Virus record (IMG/VR): IMGVR_UViG_3300017763_000042
Coordinates: 1-42,551 of that record
Length of the DNA: 42,551 nucleotides
From: a virus
Direction: 5' to 3' (one strand)
A program made the position numbers and the translations under genes. Shown one piece after another: positions 7,833 to 15,956 of the stretch (position 1 is the first letter of the stretch; every line of letters begins with the position of its first letter). Below the pieces are notes generated by a model. That model had not been told where the DNA came from. It did not search any database and saw nothing but the letters and a program-made list of their open reading frames with translations.

Positions 7833-10219
7833 TAGTCATCTGCTCCGTCATATGAATTCTGTGTCATATCAAGTTTTGCTAAACTCAATGCCGTTTGTTT
7901 TTTAGCATTAGTTTCTATTTCAAACATGCCACCACTAAAGTTTGCGGTTATACCAAATATTTGGTACACACCACTTAAAAAGAATGCTGTGCCTTGCTGA
8001 CTCATGTAACCGCTATTTTCATCTTCATCATCGACGTTAGGGTCTCTAACACGTGGTGTTTGCATTGTGAATAAAAAGTAGTTATCACTTCTATTGTATA
8101 CTATGTACTGATCTGTGGAATCTTCTTCTTCCTCATTTGCCTTCTTAACTTGTTTAGGTGCTTTTGGTTCTATTTCCGGTGGTCCTAAGTACCAAGGATC
8201 TCCTCTTACTTTTAAACCGAGGTCTACTAATATACTTGCGTCGTTTACGTTTTGATACATATACCCAAATAATGTGCCTTTAGCACCACCATCACTAGTG
8301 TTTGAATTGTTTACAATAACATTGTGGTCATACACCATACCAGGTAAAGGACCTACATCTGCTTCTTCACCTTTGAGAGCATTTGCTAGTGAGTTAGTAA
8401 CTTGTTGATCTGTTAGTTCGCCAATAACAGTTGGGCTACCACCTGCATCGTGCATTAGTTCAGCACTATAAATAAATCCACTTGGCTCTGGTTTATATGT
8501 TCCATCAAAATCATTTGTGGGTGTAGTATCTTTATTGTTATCAGAAGCCGCTGTTTGATAATAGTCTGTAGGGTTCTGTCCACCACTTTGCAAATAGTTT
8601 ATAGTTTGAGCTAATCTATTTCTTTGTTCTTTGTCTTTTCTTAGTTTCTTTCTTTCATCATCTGTTAGATTTAATCTGTCAGCAATTTTATCAAAATATT
8701 GATCATCGTCTTTTAATTTTTTAGCAATTTGTGTAGGATCTTCTACAGCCGCATCTGTTTTTGCTGATCTTTCTTTTCCTTCATTGTCACCATCTGTTGA
8801 AGGACTGCCAGGTGCATTTGGACTTGATGAAGCATCACCTAGATAACCTCCACCTGGTGCGGCCAATAATACTTGACCTGCTTTGTAAGATATGTCTGCA
8901 CTTAGGATTTGATCATTTAGTCCAGTATACAAATAATGATATGCTTTTTTAATTAGTAATTCGTTTACACGTTTTGTAACGTTTTCTTTAGACAGTTTAA
9001 ATTCGCTTTGCGATAAATTGTTGTCTTGGTCTGCTGTCTTATATATTATAGGCTTGTATGTAACTCTTCGAGCATAAGCATTACGTCTTGCGTCATAGCC
9101 GTTTTCTATATATTCCATATCAGCAGTCATTTTATACCAATATGTAAATGTTTGATTTAAATCTAATCCATGCTCGTCAATGATAGGATTATCTAACCCA
9201 CCTTTTTTTCTTGATGACTTATCTAAGAATGCTTCATTCATTACTAGCATAGTTGATAATATTCTGTGGAAGTTTGTTCCTTCTGGTACTTGTATTCTAT
9301 CTCTTCTCCAAAAACCTCCAGTGGCTTCTATGCCGCCATCTAAACTTTCTGGTGAGTCTTCTAACATCTTTTCAAATTCTTCACGTGATTTTATACCATA
9401 TGATTCTGCATTCATCAATCTGTTTAATTGTTCGGCATCTTTGTAATTACTATACTTTATACTGTCATCACCTAAAACTTCTTTTAGTTGACTTAAATCA
9501 AAAATAATTTCATCGCTGATAAGTTCTTCTTTTTTATTATTCTTTGTATAGTTTTCAATTGCTTCTGTTAGACTCTCAAAACACTCTGTAATGGTATCAC
9601 CTGTAAATGATGTATCAGCAGGTAATGTATAATACTTGTCGGTCCATGATTCGTCGTCACCAATAGTTACAAAAAAGTCATATGTACTTCCTGCATCTGT
9701 GATAGAAACATCTACTGTAGCAATATGACATTCGTAAATGTATGGACCTGCTATCTGTGTTTCTATTTCACCACCACCTTCTAAATCATCTAGATCTTCT
9801 TTATAACCCTTAAAATTTATTTCTAAAAATAACGGTACAGGTGCAAAAACACCTGCTTGTATTCCTAAATGTTTTTTAGCGGCCTGTATTTGATCTAATA
9901 AATCTGCGGCTCCTGGTTGTATTAGTGTAAACTGTGCCGATGTGGCAAAAGCACCACTGGCTCCTTTTTTAATGTCAATTGATAAGTCATCAATTTGTAC
10001 ACCTGTTACACTAGTCTGTGCAACAATAACTGTATTTTGAGGTTCGGCTGATTTTGCTTTTTTAAGATAACCACCTCCATCTGACGTAAGGTCAGGGATC
10101 ATATAAAGTTTTAATGTGTAAGTAGAATTTTGGTAAGCATCTAGAATATTACCTTGGACTCTGCCAAGATATCTATCTTCTTTTTCTGCTTCAGATTGCT
10201 TAGGATTTTTATCTGTCAT
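7832..10219 (-). CDS. Large baseplate hub-region structural protein (gp27-like by position)
   Basis: 795 residues between gp53 and gp5, with single-base stop/start overlap on both sides. Residues ~55-230 are beta-rich with repeated strand patterns (VTGVQIDDLSIDIKKGASGA, CHIATVDVSITDAGSTYDFF). Residues ~470-570 form a low-complexity, charged, Asp/Lys-rich linker. The C-terminal ~150 residues are again beta-rich (LVDLGLKVRGDPWYLGPPEI; AFFLSGVYQIFGITANFSGG). No enzyme motif is visible. Marine T4-like phages carry a large structural protein at this place. Adjacency to the OB-fold spike suggests that it supplies the gp27 hub function, but sequence identity with T4 gp27 (about 391 residues) is not evident by eye. 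A structure prediction would be decisive. Confidence 0.7.
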   Translation of the reverse strand: MTDKNPKQSEAEKEDRYLGRVQGNILDAYQNSTYTLKLYMIPDLTSDGGGYLKKAKSAEPQNTVIVAQTSVTGVQIDDLSIDIKKGASGAFATSAQFTLIQPGAADLLDQIQAAKKHLGIQAGVFAPVPLFLEINFKGYKEDLDDLEGGGEIETQIAGPYIYECHIATVDVSITDAGSTYDFFVTIGDDESWTDKYYTLPADTSFTGDTITECFESLTEAIENYTKNNKKEELISDEIIFDLSQLKEVLGDDSIKYSNYKDAEQLNRLMNAESYGIKSREEFEKMLEDSPESLDGGIEATGGFWRRDRIQVPEGTNFHRILSTMLVMNEAFLDKSSRKKGGLDNPIIDEHGLDLNQTFTYWYKMTADMEYIENGYDARRNAYARRVTYKPIIYKTADQDNNLSQSEFKLSKENVTKRVNELLIKKAYHYLYTGLNDQILSADISYKAGQVLLAAPGGGYLGDASSSPNAPGSPSTDGDNEGKERSAKTDAAVEDPTQIAKKLKDDDQYFDKIADRLNLTDDERKKLRKDKEQRNRLAQTINYLQSGGQNPTDYYQTAASDNNKDTTPTNDFDGTYKPEPSGFIYSAELMHDAGGSPTVIGELTDQQVTNSLANALKGEEADVGPLPGMVYDHNVIVNNSNTSDGGAKGTLFGYMYQNVNDASILVDLGLKVRGDPWYLGPPEIEPKAPKQVKKANEEEEDSTDQYIVYNRSDNYFLFTMQTPRVRDPNVDDEDENSGYMSQQGTAFFLSGVYQIFGITANFSGGMFEIETNAKKQTALSLAKLDMTQNSYDGADD

Positions 10220-10515
10220 TACAATACTCTATCAATAGTTTCTCTTGGAGGGATATGAATTTTTTTACCGGATGTAAAATCTGTCAAAGGGTCAATAATT
10301 ACATCTGGATTTCTTAGTGCAAAAACCCACCACAACTTTACAGTTCCATATAATTCATGTGCTAATAAATCCGGTCTATTCTCATATCGAGATTCTATTG
10401 CATAGAGTCGATCAGCGGTACTTTTAGGAATCTTAGGTAAGTTGTTCATACCTAAGTAAAACTTATTTACATCTGCTTTTTTTAAAAAACTTTGATTGCT
10501 ATGAAAACTTGCCAT
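10219..10515 (-). CDS. gp53: Baseplate wedge protein gp53
   Basis: 98 residues. The family core is plain: YENRPDLLAHELYGTVKLWW, then VFALRNPDVIIDPLTDFTSG and KKIHIPPRETI. Gp53 is a small wedge protein that binds the gp6-gp7 heterotrimer and helps wedges assemble round the hub. It is shorter than T4 gp53 (196 residues) and corresponds to its conserved part, as in other marine relatives. It shares one base with each neighbour, so translation is probably coupled through the operon. Confidence 0.9.
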   Translation of the reverse strand: MASFHSNQSFLKKADVNKFYLGMNNLPKIPKSTADRLYAIESRYENRPDLLAHELYGTVKLWWVFALRNPDVIIDPLTDFTSGKKIHIPPRETIDRVL

Positions 10516-11246
10516 TAAATAAATCCTTGATTGTACTGCTTGCCACTTGTAAATGCATTAAGATCAAATCTTTTTCTTGTTTTTCTGTATGTGTACTGTG
10601 GTGCTAATTCGATCATAACACTTGTTTCAGTTGGCATCATTGTAGTTGTGCCTTTAAATTTTACTGGAACGTAATCAACATCTGCAGGTAATTGGAAGTT
10701 ATAGTTCCTAATAATTACTGGCAGTTTGTTAAATCCAAATTCACCTAGATATTCAAATAGTAATACTGGTGGTGGAGTTCCGTAATACCCACCTGTTACA
10801 GCCGCGTCACCATAATATGCTTTAGTAACACTTCTTAAAAAATGAAATACTGCTAACATATACTGTCCTTCCTCTACTGTGTTTGCTGTAAACGTACCTG
10901 TGATAGGTAGTGTAGTAGGTCTAGAACTAATAAATGTATAAAACGGATAATTTGAGCCGTGTTGTTGTGCTTCGTTATAATCTACTGAGGCTTGCAAAAA
11001 TATGTCTGGTGTAAACGGGTAAACTATACCACCTCTATCTTGTAAAGGTTTGAGTATACTGTCTTTTTGTTCTTCACCTTTTGAGTCTACTAATCCATAG
11101 GCAAACTTCTCACCGCCACGTTTTGGCCGTATTCTTGCCCTCCAATCAACATCATTAAATGTTGTAGAGTCTGTTCTGCTTATCAATGAGTCAAACGCAT
11201 TTGTTGGTGTTTGTGCCTCTTGATTAAAATTTGTTTCGTCTGCCAT
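10515..11246 (-). CDS. Baseplate/tail-tube cap protein, gp48-like
   Basis: 243 residues, first gene of the minus-strand baseplate operon, with an AGGAG Shine-Dalgarno sequence and a GATAAATA late promoter just upstream. The core (GGIVYPFTPDIFLQASVDY, SNYPFYTFISSRPTTLPITG, FHFLRSVTKAYYG, then a FEYLGEFGFNKLPVIIRNYN strand block) resembles the tube-like fold of tail-tube initiators, and gene order before gp53 matches gp48 of cyanomyophages. Gp48 and gp54 cap the baseplate and seed tube polymerisation in T4. T4 gp48 is about 364 residues, so this is shorter. The structural role is fairly sure; gp48 rather than gp54 identity rests on position. Confidence 0.6.
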   Translation of the reverse strand: MADETNFNQEAQTPTNAFDSLISRTDSTTFNDVDWRARIRPKRGGEKFAYGLVDSKGEEQKDSILKPLQDRGGIVYPFTPDIFLQASVDYNEAQQHGSNYPFYTFISSRPTTLPITGTFTANTVEEGQYMLAVFHFLRSVTKAYYGDAAVTGGYYGTPPPVLLFEYLGEFGFNKLPVIIRNYNFQLPADVDYVPVKFKGTTTMMPTETSVMIELAPQYTYRKTRKRFDLNAFTSGKQYNQGFI

Positions 11247-11262
11247 AATTGCTCCTGCGTTA

Positions 11263-11270
11263 TATTTATC
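11263..11270 (-). promoter_or_regulatory. Late promoter motif GATAAATA (gp48-like operon), left arm of palindrome
   Basis: Minus-strand GATAAATA 16 bases upstream of the 10515-11246 gene, whose AGGAG sequence lies between. It forms a perfect inverted repeat with the plus-strand copy at 11273-11280, separated by two bases. Confidence 0.7.
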
Positions 11271-11272
11271 AC

Positions 11273-11280
11273 GATAAATA
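11273..11280 (+). promoter_or_regulatory. Late promoter motif GATAAATA facing gp55
   Basis: Plus-strand GATAAATA, right arm of the 18-base palindrome 11263-11280. It points at gp55, the sigma factor predicted to recognise this motif, so late-phase self-amplification of gp55 is possible. Confidence 0.5.
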
Positions 11281-11309
11281 ATAACGAGTTTTAATTTTAA
11301 AAAAAAACG

Positions 11310-11338
11310 TTGACTTTTGCAAAATAATGTATTATAAT
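11310..11338 (+). promoter_or_regulatory. Early sigma70-like promoter (gp55-gp47-gp46 operon)
   Basis: TTGACT at 11310-11315, a 17-base spacer and a perfect TATAAT at 11333-11338. It precedes gp55, which has an AAGGAG Shine-Dalgarno sequence. This is the best-formed host-type promoter in the window. Confidence 0.85.
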
Positions 11339-11361
11339 GCGTTATCAGTAAAGGAGATTAC

Positions 11362-12228
11362 ATGGTACAGGCTAAGAAACAGAATTACTTAAACAATAAG
11401 GATCTACTAAAAGAAATACATAAGAGTAAGATGACTTATTGCTACATTCAAGATGAAAGATACTTGATGGTAGACATCATTGTTGATGATGTTAAAAAAA
11501 TCAACAAAGAAACAATTAAACAGGCACAATTAAACCGTGTTTCTAAATTGCAATCGACTGCTTATCAAGCCGCAGTAGCAAAAGGAGACTGGGATAAGAA
11601 ACCTAAACAAAAAGACTTTGCAGTAGACCCTCTCTCTATTCCGGTAGATGAGTTAGTATTTAGAGTTATGACATTTGAGCATATCCCAGATGAACCAGGT
11701 AGAAAGAAAACATGCAAAACACTTGCAGACACAAAAGCAAAAGTAAACTTTCCACCATTCAAGCATTATATACTTGATAGCAATGGTATCAATCCTAGAG
11801 AAGTTGCTAGAAGTCATTGGCAAGGTAGTTTAAGTAATGGTCAGTTTGATTGTGAACATGGACAGATTACAAATGAACTTGGCAGAATGTTTATGAAACT
11901 TGTTGAGCGTTACAGTCAAAGAGGTAACTGGAGAGGTTACACTTATGTAGACGAGATGCGTGGACAAGCATTAGTACAACTTGCACAAGTTGGATTGCAG
12001 TTTAATGAAGCAAAATCAGATAATCCGTTTGCATATTATACTGCAACGGTGAATAATAGTTTTACAAGAGTTCTAAATTTAGAAAAAAGAAATCAATCAA
12101 TACGTGATGATATTCTTATTGAAAGTGGGCACTTACCTAGTTACGGCAGACAAATTCAATATGAAAATGAAATGAAGGCCGCTAGAGCAGATGCACAAAC
12201 AGAATTAGAAAATTCACCACAAGAGTAA
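11362..12228 (+). CDS. gp55: Late-transcription sigma factor gp55
   Basis: 288 residues. In T4, gp55 is a small sigma-family protein that lets host RNA polymerase open late promoters (TATAAATA). The conserved part here is residues ~170-245 (ITNELGRMFMKLVERYSQRG, then GYTYVDEMRGQALVQLAQVG and NPFAYYTATVNNSFTRVLNL), matching the helical sigma region 2-like block in gp55 homologues. The N-terminal ~150 residues (LNNKDLLKEIHKSK and a basic middle) are longer than in T4 gp55 (185 residues), as in marine phages. The frame is preceded by AAGGAG. It heads an early operon with gp47 and gp46, the order seen in many T4-like phages. The ten GATAAATA motifs in this window are its likely targets. Confidence 0.85.
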   Translation: MVQAKKQNYLNNKDLLKEIHKSKMTYCYIQDERYLMVDIIVDDVKKINKETIKQAQLNRVSKLQSTAYQAAVAKGDWDKKPKQKDFAVDPLSIPVDELVFRVMTFEHIPDEPGRKKTCKTLADTKAKVNFPPFKHYILDSNGINPREVARSHWQGSLSNGQFDCEHGQITNELGRMFMKLVERYSQRGNWRGYTYVDEMRGQALVQLAQVGLQFNEAKSDNPFAYYTATVNNSFTRVLNLEKRNQSIRDDILIESGHLPSYGRQIQYENEMKAARADAQTELENSPQE

Positions 12229-12234
12229 TCCTAT

Positions 12235-13251
12235 ATGGCAAACCTTTTTGAAAGGGCCGCATGTTTTACAGATATACATTACGGCTTAAAACAAAACAGT
12301 AGACAACATTTAAAAGATTGTCATGACTTTGTAGACTGGTTTATTGCAGAAGCAAAAGCCAGAAATGCAGAAACATGTATATTTTTAGGTGACTGGCATC
12401 ATCACAGAGCAAGTATAAACATTGCTACTATGAATGCAACTATTAAAGACCTTAAAAAATTAAATGATAATTTTGAAACAGTCTACTTTATAACAGGCAA
12501 CCATGATTTATATTACAGAGAAAAACGTGATCTAAACAGCATTGAGTTTGCAAGAGACTTACCTAACTTTGTCATGGTTGATGAACACTTTTGTCAAGAT
12601 GGTGTTGCAATTATACCATGGTTAGTTGGGGACGAACACAAAAAATTAAACAAACTAGATTGTAAATATATGTTTGGTCATTTTGAGTTACCTTACTTTA
12701 AAATGAATGCAATGGTAGAGATGCCAGACCACGGTGGTATTACAGCAAACGATTTATCAAACCCAGAGTATGTGTTTAGTGGACATTTCCACAAACGTCA
12801 ATACAAGAATAATATACATTACATAGGTAATGCTTTCCCACATAATTATGCTGATGCAGGTGATTGGGAACGTGGTGCTATGTTTTTAGATTGGGATGGT
12901 GAACCTCAATATGTAAATTGGGCAGAATGTCCAAAGTATGTAATGACTGGACTTAAAGAATTACTTGATAGAGCAGATGATATACTTGATGCACAAACAC
13001 ATGCTAGAGTAAAGTTAGATGTGAATATTTCATATGAAGAAGCAAATTTTATTAGAGAGACATTTGCTGAAAAATATAAAGTAAGAGAATTACAACTTTT
13101 ACCTATTAAGGAAGAAGAAGAAATTTTTGACGGTGTTGATATACAGTTTGAAAGTGTAGATCAAATCGTTATACAACAATTAGAAACAATCGAAAGTAAC
13201 TTAGTTGACACACAAAAACTTATTAGTATTTACAGAGAGATAGAAGTATAA
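12235..13251 (+). CDS. gp47: Recombination endonuclease subunit gp47 (Mre11/SbcD-like)
   Basis: 338 residues of a calcineurin-like phosphoesterase. Metal-binding motifs in order: FTDIHYG (Asp13, His15), FLGDWHHHR (Asp53, His55/56), TGNHD (Asn89, His90, Asp91), FGHFELP near residue 147, and SGHFHKRQ (His184, His186). With gp46 it forms the T4 Mre11-Rad50 complex, which resects DNA ends for recombination-dependent replication and for host DNA breakdown. It shares one base with gp46 (TAATG), the usual sign of stoichiometric coupling. Length matches T4 gp47 (339). All active-site residues seem present. Confidence 0.95.
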   Translation: MANLFERAACFTDIHYGLKQNSRQHLKDCHDFVDWFIAEAKARNAETCIFLGDWHHHRASINIATMNATIKDLKKLNDNFETVYFITGNHDLYYREKRDLNSIEFARDLPNFVMVDEHFCQDGVAIIPWLVGDEHKKLNKLDCKYMFGHFELPYFKMNAMVEMPDHGGITANDLSNPEYVFSGHFHKRQYKNNIHYIGNAFPHNYADAGDWERGAMFLDWDGEPQYVNWAECPKYVMTGLKELLDRADDILDAQTHARVKLDVNISYEEANFIRETFAEKYKVRELQLLPIKEEEEIFDGVDIQFESVDQIVIQQLETIESNLVDTQKLISIYREIEV

Positions 13252-15023
13252 TGCTCACGATTAAAAATGTAAGTGCAAAGAACTTTATGAGTATTGGTAA
13301 CAATACTCAAGCAGTAAACTTTGACACAGAATCACTAACATTAGTACTAGGGCACAACTTAGATTTAGGTGGTGACGGCAGTAGAAATGGTACTGGCAAA
13401 ACTACTATTATCAATGCACTCAGTTATGCATTGTATGGCGATGCACTAACAAACATTCGTAAAGATAATCTCATAAACAAAACAAACGCCAAAGGCATGA
13501 TTGTTACTGTTGATTTTGAAATCAACGGAATTGAATATCGAATCGAAAGAGGGCGTAGGCCAAATGTATTGAAGTTTTTTGTAAATGGATCTGAGGCGGC
13601 TGATGATGAGCAACAGGGCGATAGTAGAGAAACACAAAAAGATATTGAAAAGATAATTGGTTTCCCACATAATATGTTTAAGCATTTGATTGCATTAAAC
13701 ACATATACTGAACCTTTCCTCAGTATGAAAACAAATGATCAACGAGATATGATTGAGCAGTTGTTAGGTATTACAGAGATTAGTTCAAAAGCAGAAGTAC
13801 TAAAAGAAAAGTTAAAAGAAACTCGCGATAAAATTAAAGAAGAAGAACAACGAATAACCGCAGTAAACAATGCTAACGAACGTATTGGTAAAAATATACA
13901 AGAAATCGAATTACGTGGTAGAGCATGGGCTAAAAATAAAGAAGACAAAGTACATCAATTACAAACTAGTTTAGATGCATTACAACAAACTGATATTGAT
14001 GCAGAGTTAGAAAATCATAGACAAGCAACAGAAATAAATCAAAAGTATACACAAATACAAAGTGTACAAAATGAGGTTAAGCAACTTACAACCAGTTTAA
14101 AACGTAATGACGGTAACCTTGCAACACTTGTTAAAAATATTAAACTTGCTAATGAAGGTATATGCCCTGCGTGTGAACAAAGTACAGCACATTTAGATAC
14201 GCATGAAGAATACACAAAAGATCTAGAAACTAAATTAGCAGAAGAAAAATCTTACAGCGAAGAATTAAAGACTAAACTGTCAACATGTGAAAAGCAATTG
14301 ATTGACCTAGGCGAGTTACCTGAAACACCTATTACATTTTATAACAACATGGAAGATGCATTGGGACACATGCACAATGTTACTACACTAAAAGAACAAA
14401 TAGAAGAGAAGATTAAAGAACAAAATCCATACACTGAACAAGTTGAACAACTAAAAGTAAATGGTATGGAAGAAATTAGTTACGACTTAATAAACGAACA
14501 AACATATTTAAAAGAACATCAAGAGTTTTTACATAAGTTATTGACCAGTAAAGATAGTTTTATTCGTAAGAAAATTATTGATCAAAACTTGCAATATCTA
14601 AACTACAGACTAGGTCATTATTTAGACAAACTTGGCTTACCACATGATGTTAAGTTTAGCAGTGATCTAAGTGTAGAAATTACAGAGTACGGCAGAGACT
14701 TAGACTTTGATAATTTAAGTAGAGGTGAACGTAACAGACTTATACTAGGTATGAGTTGGGCATTTAGAGACATCTACGAAAGTTTAAATAGACCAATGAA
14801 TTTGATGTGTATCGACGAACTAGTTGACTCCGGAATGGATACTACAGGTGTTGAAAATGCATTAGCAGTTCTTAAGAAAATGGGTAGAGAGGCAAACAAG
14901 AACGTTTTCCTTATATCACACAAGGAAGAATTGCAAGGTCGTGTAAATAACGTCCTGTATGTAATCAAAGAAGGAGGATTCACTAGTTACAGTAACGATA
15001 TTGAAATCCTCGAAGAGACTTAA
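13251..15023 (+). CDS. gp46: Recombination endonuclease subunit gp46 (Rad50/SbcC-like ATPase)
   Basis: 590 residues. The N-terminal ABC half has Walker A NGTGKTT at residues 46-52. Long coiled coils flank a zinc-hook CPAC at 305-308. The C-terminal ABC half has the signature LSRGERN from residue 489, Walker B NLMCIDE ending at 523, a D-loop SGMD and the switch ISHKEE. These are all Rad50-type features, and length is close to T4 gp46 (560). It drives the gp47 nuclease through ATP-dependent conformational change and DNA tethering. Stop and start overlap as TAATG with both the upstream gp47 and the downstream GIY-YIG gene. Confidence 0.95.
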   Translation: MLTIKNVSAKNFMSIGNNTQAVNFDTESLTLVLGHNLDLGGDGSRNGTGKTTIINALSYALYGDALTNIRKDNLINKTNAKGMIVTVDFEINGIEYRIERGRRPNVLKFFVNGSEAADDEQQGDSRETQKDIEKIIGFPHNMFKHLIALNTYTEPFLSMKTNDQRDMIEQLLGITEISSKAEVLKEKLKETRDKIKEEEQRITAVNNANERIGKNIQEIELRGRAWAKNKEDKVHQLQTSLDALQQTDIDAELENHRQATEINQKYTQIQSVQNEVKQLTTSLKRNDGNLATLVKNIKLANEGICPACEQSTAHLDTHEEYTKDLETKLAEEKSYSEELKTKLSTCEKQLIDLGELPETPITFYNNMEDALGHMHNVTTLKEQIEEKIKEQNPYTEQVEQLKVNGMEEISYDLINEQTYLKEHQEFLHKLLTSKDSFIRKKIIDQNLQYLNYRLGHYLDKLGLPHDVKFSSDLSVEITEYGRDLDFDNLSRGERNRLILGMSWAFRDIYESLNRPMNLMCIDELVDSGMDTTGVENALAVLKKMGREANKNVFLISHKEELQGRVNNVLYVIKEGGFTSYSNDIEILEET

Positions 15024-15448
15024 TGAGCGAATGGACATTTAAAGGTAAAAAAGTAGACGCACTTCCGGAAGATTGTGAAGCATTTGTATATCTAATTACA
15101 AACACAACAAATGATAAAAAATATGTTGGTAAAAAACTTGCCAAATTCAAGACGACCAAACCTCCCTTAAAAGGAAAGAAGAACAAACGTCGTGGTACTA
15201 AAGAAAGTGACTGGCGTACTTATTGGGGGAGCTCAGATCATTTAAAAGAAGATGTAGAACTACTAGGTGAAGACAGTTTTATTAGAGAAATTTTATACTT
15301 TTGTCCTAGTCGAGGTTCTGCAGGCTACCTAGAGGCCAAAGAACAATTTGATCGACGAGTACTCGAATCAGATGAATATTATAACGGAATTATAAACGTA
15401 CGGATAGGTGGTTCAAAAATCCTACGAGAATTTTTACAAAAGATATAA
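15023..15448 (+). CDS. GIY-YIG nuclease-family protein
   Basis: 141 residues, start overlapping the gp46 stop (TAATG). The GIY-YIG core reads FVYLITNTTNDKKYVGKKL at residues ~21-39 (YLI and YVG in place of GIY and YIG). It is followed by a basic linker, a WRTYWGSS segment, a plausible catalytic Glu in YLEAKEQ near residue 104, and a conserved-type Asn in YYNGIINVRIGG. Proteins of this kind in T4-like phages are often free-standing homing endonucleases or host-DNA-degrading nucleases. Being translationally coupled to gp46/47 favours a domesticated role in DNA processing over recent invasion, which is inference. Non-coding, structured-looking sequence follows directly. Confidence 0.7.
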   Translation: MSEWTFKGKKVDALPEDCEAFVYLITNTTNDKKYVGKKLAKFKTTKPPLKGKKNKRRGTKESDWRTYWGSSDHLKEDVELLGEDSFIREILYFCPSRGSAGYLEAKEQFDRRVLESDEYYNGIINVRIGGSKILREFLQKI

Positions 15449-15840
15449 CTATATATCGAACAAGGCACACATTAGACACAACGTCAAACTAACACAGAAC
15501 CCTACATAGGACTATACACCCGCCCCGACAGAGGCTACGAATATCTGGCTCCTCGACAATCCGGCAATGGAAACACCCGGTGCGAGATTGGAGATGTATA
15601 GCGGCAAAGATACAAACAAACGACAAACAGTATTAAAAGAATGTAAGCTCTGAGAAAAAGCAACTTACAAGTTTGTATAACAGAACTCTACAACGTTATA
15701 CAGGCTTCCGTGAGATTCGTGACGGTAGTGTATGGGGAGAGAAAGCTCACTGCTTCCTAGTAGCACCCGAGTTAGAGATGGCGATGCTCATCATGATGAC
15801 ATCTATTTTTTTTCACCTGGCAACAGGTGAATTATGGCTT
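15449..15840 (+). ncRNA. Candidate structured non-coding RNA region
   Basis: No convincing gene fills the ~490 bases between the GIY-YIG stop and the next gene. By hand count about 44% of bases 15511-15840 are G or C, clearly above the surrounding genes. Inverted repeats are dense: CTATACA 15512-15518 with TGTATAG 15595-15601, enclosing CAATC/CCGG arms at 15557-15564 and 15577-15590; GTAAG/CTTAC at 15643-15668; GTATAAC/GTTATAC at 15675-15701; and TTCACCTG-GCAA-CAGGTGAA at 15812-15831, a perfect 8-bp stem with a GNRA-type loop. No tRNA, tmRNA or group I intron core could be made out. The strand is assumed to be that of the upstream operon. A decayed gene is the main alternative, since short open frames exist. 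Confidence 0.35.
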
Positions 15841-15911
15841 AACTTTCATGATAACGTTTAATTATAAAAAAACACTTCTAACAAAAACTGATATGAACGA
15901 AGTGAATGAAG

Positions 15912-15956
15912 TTTGCAGTTGGAAAGATACGAAGTATCTCTTATAGAGACTGCAAA
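15912..15956. terminator. Nested inverted repeat between convergent genes, possible terminator
   Basis: Outer arms TTTGCAGT 15912-15919 and ACTGCAAA 15949-15956 (8 bp, perfect) enclose an inner hairpin AGATAC 15925-15930 / GTATCT 15934-15939. Read on the minus strand the inner hairpin is followed by a short T run. It overlaps the last codons of the minus-strand gene ending at 15941. There is no long U tract, so intrinsic termination is plausible but not sure. Confidence 0.4.

Noticed and set aside
15511-15655. About 48 codons without a stop just after a TAG
   Set aside because: No start codon with a ribosome-binding site and no recognisable motif; too short to claim.
15812-15831. Strong hairpin read as an intrinsic terminator
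   Set aside because: The T run lies before the stem on the plus strand and would be an A run after it on the minus strand, so neither direction fits.
15700-15860. Possible tRNA or tmRNA (GATTCG-like string)
   Set aside because: No acceptor stem, T-arm or CCA-type end could be built around it.
15673-15861. 62-codon plus-strand frame starting at TTG in the non-coding region
   Set aside because: Poor start, no Shine-Dalgarno sequence, odd composition; it overlaps several perfect RNA stems. Kept only as a reason for caution about a decayed gene.
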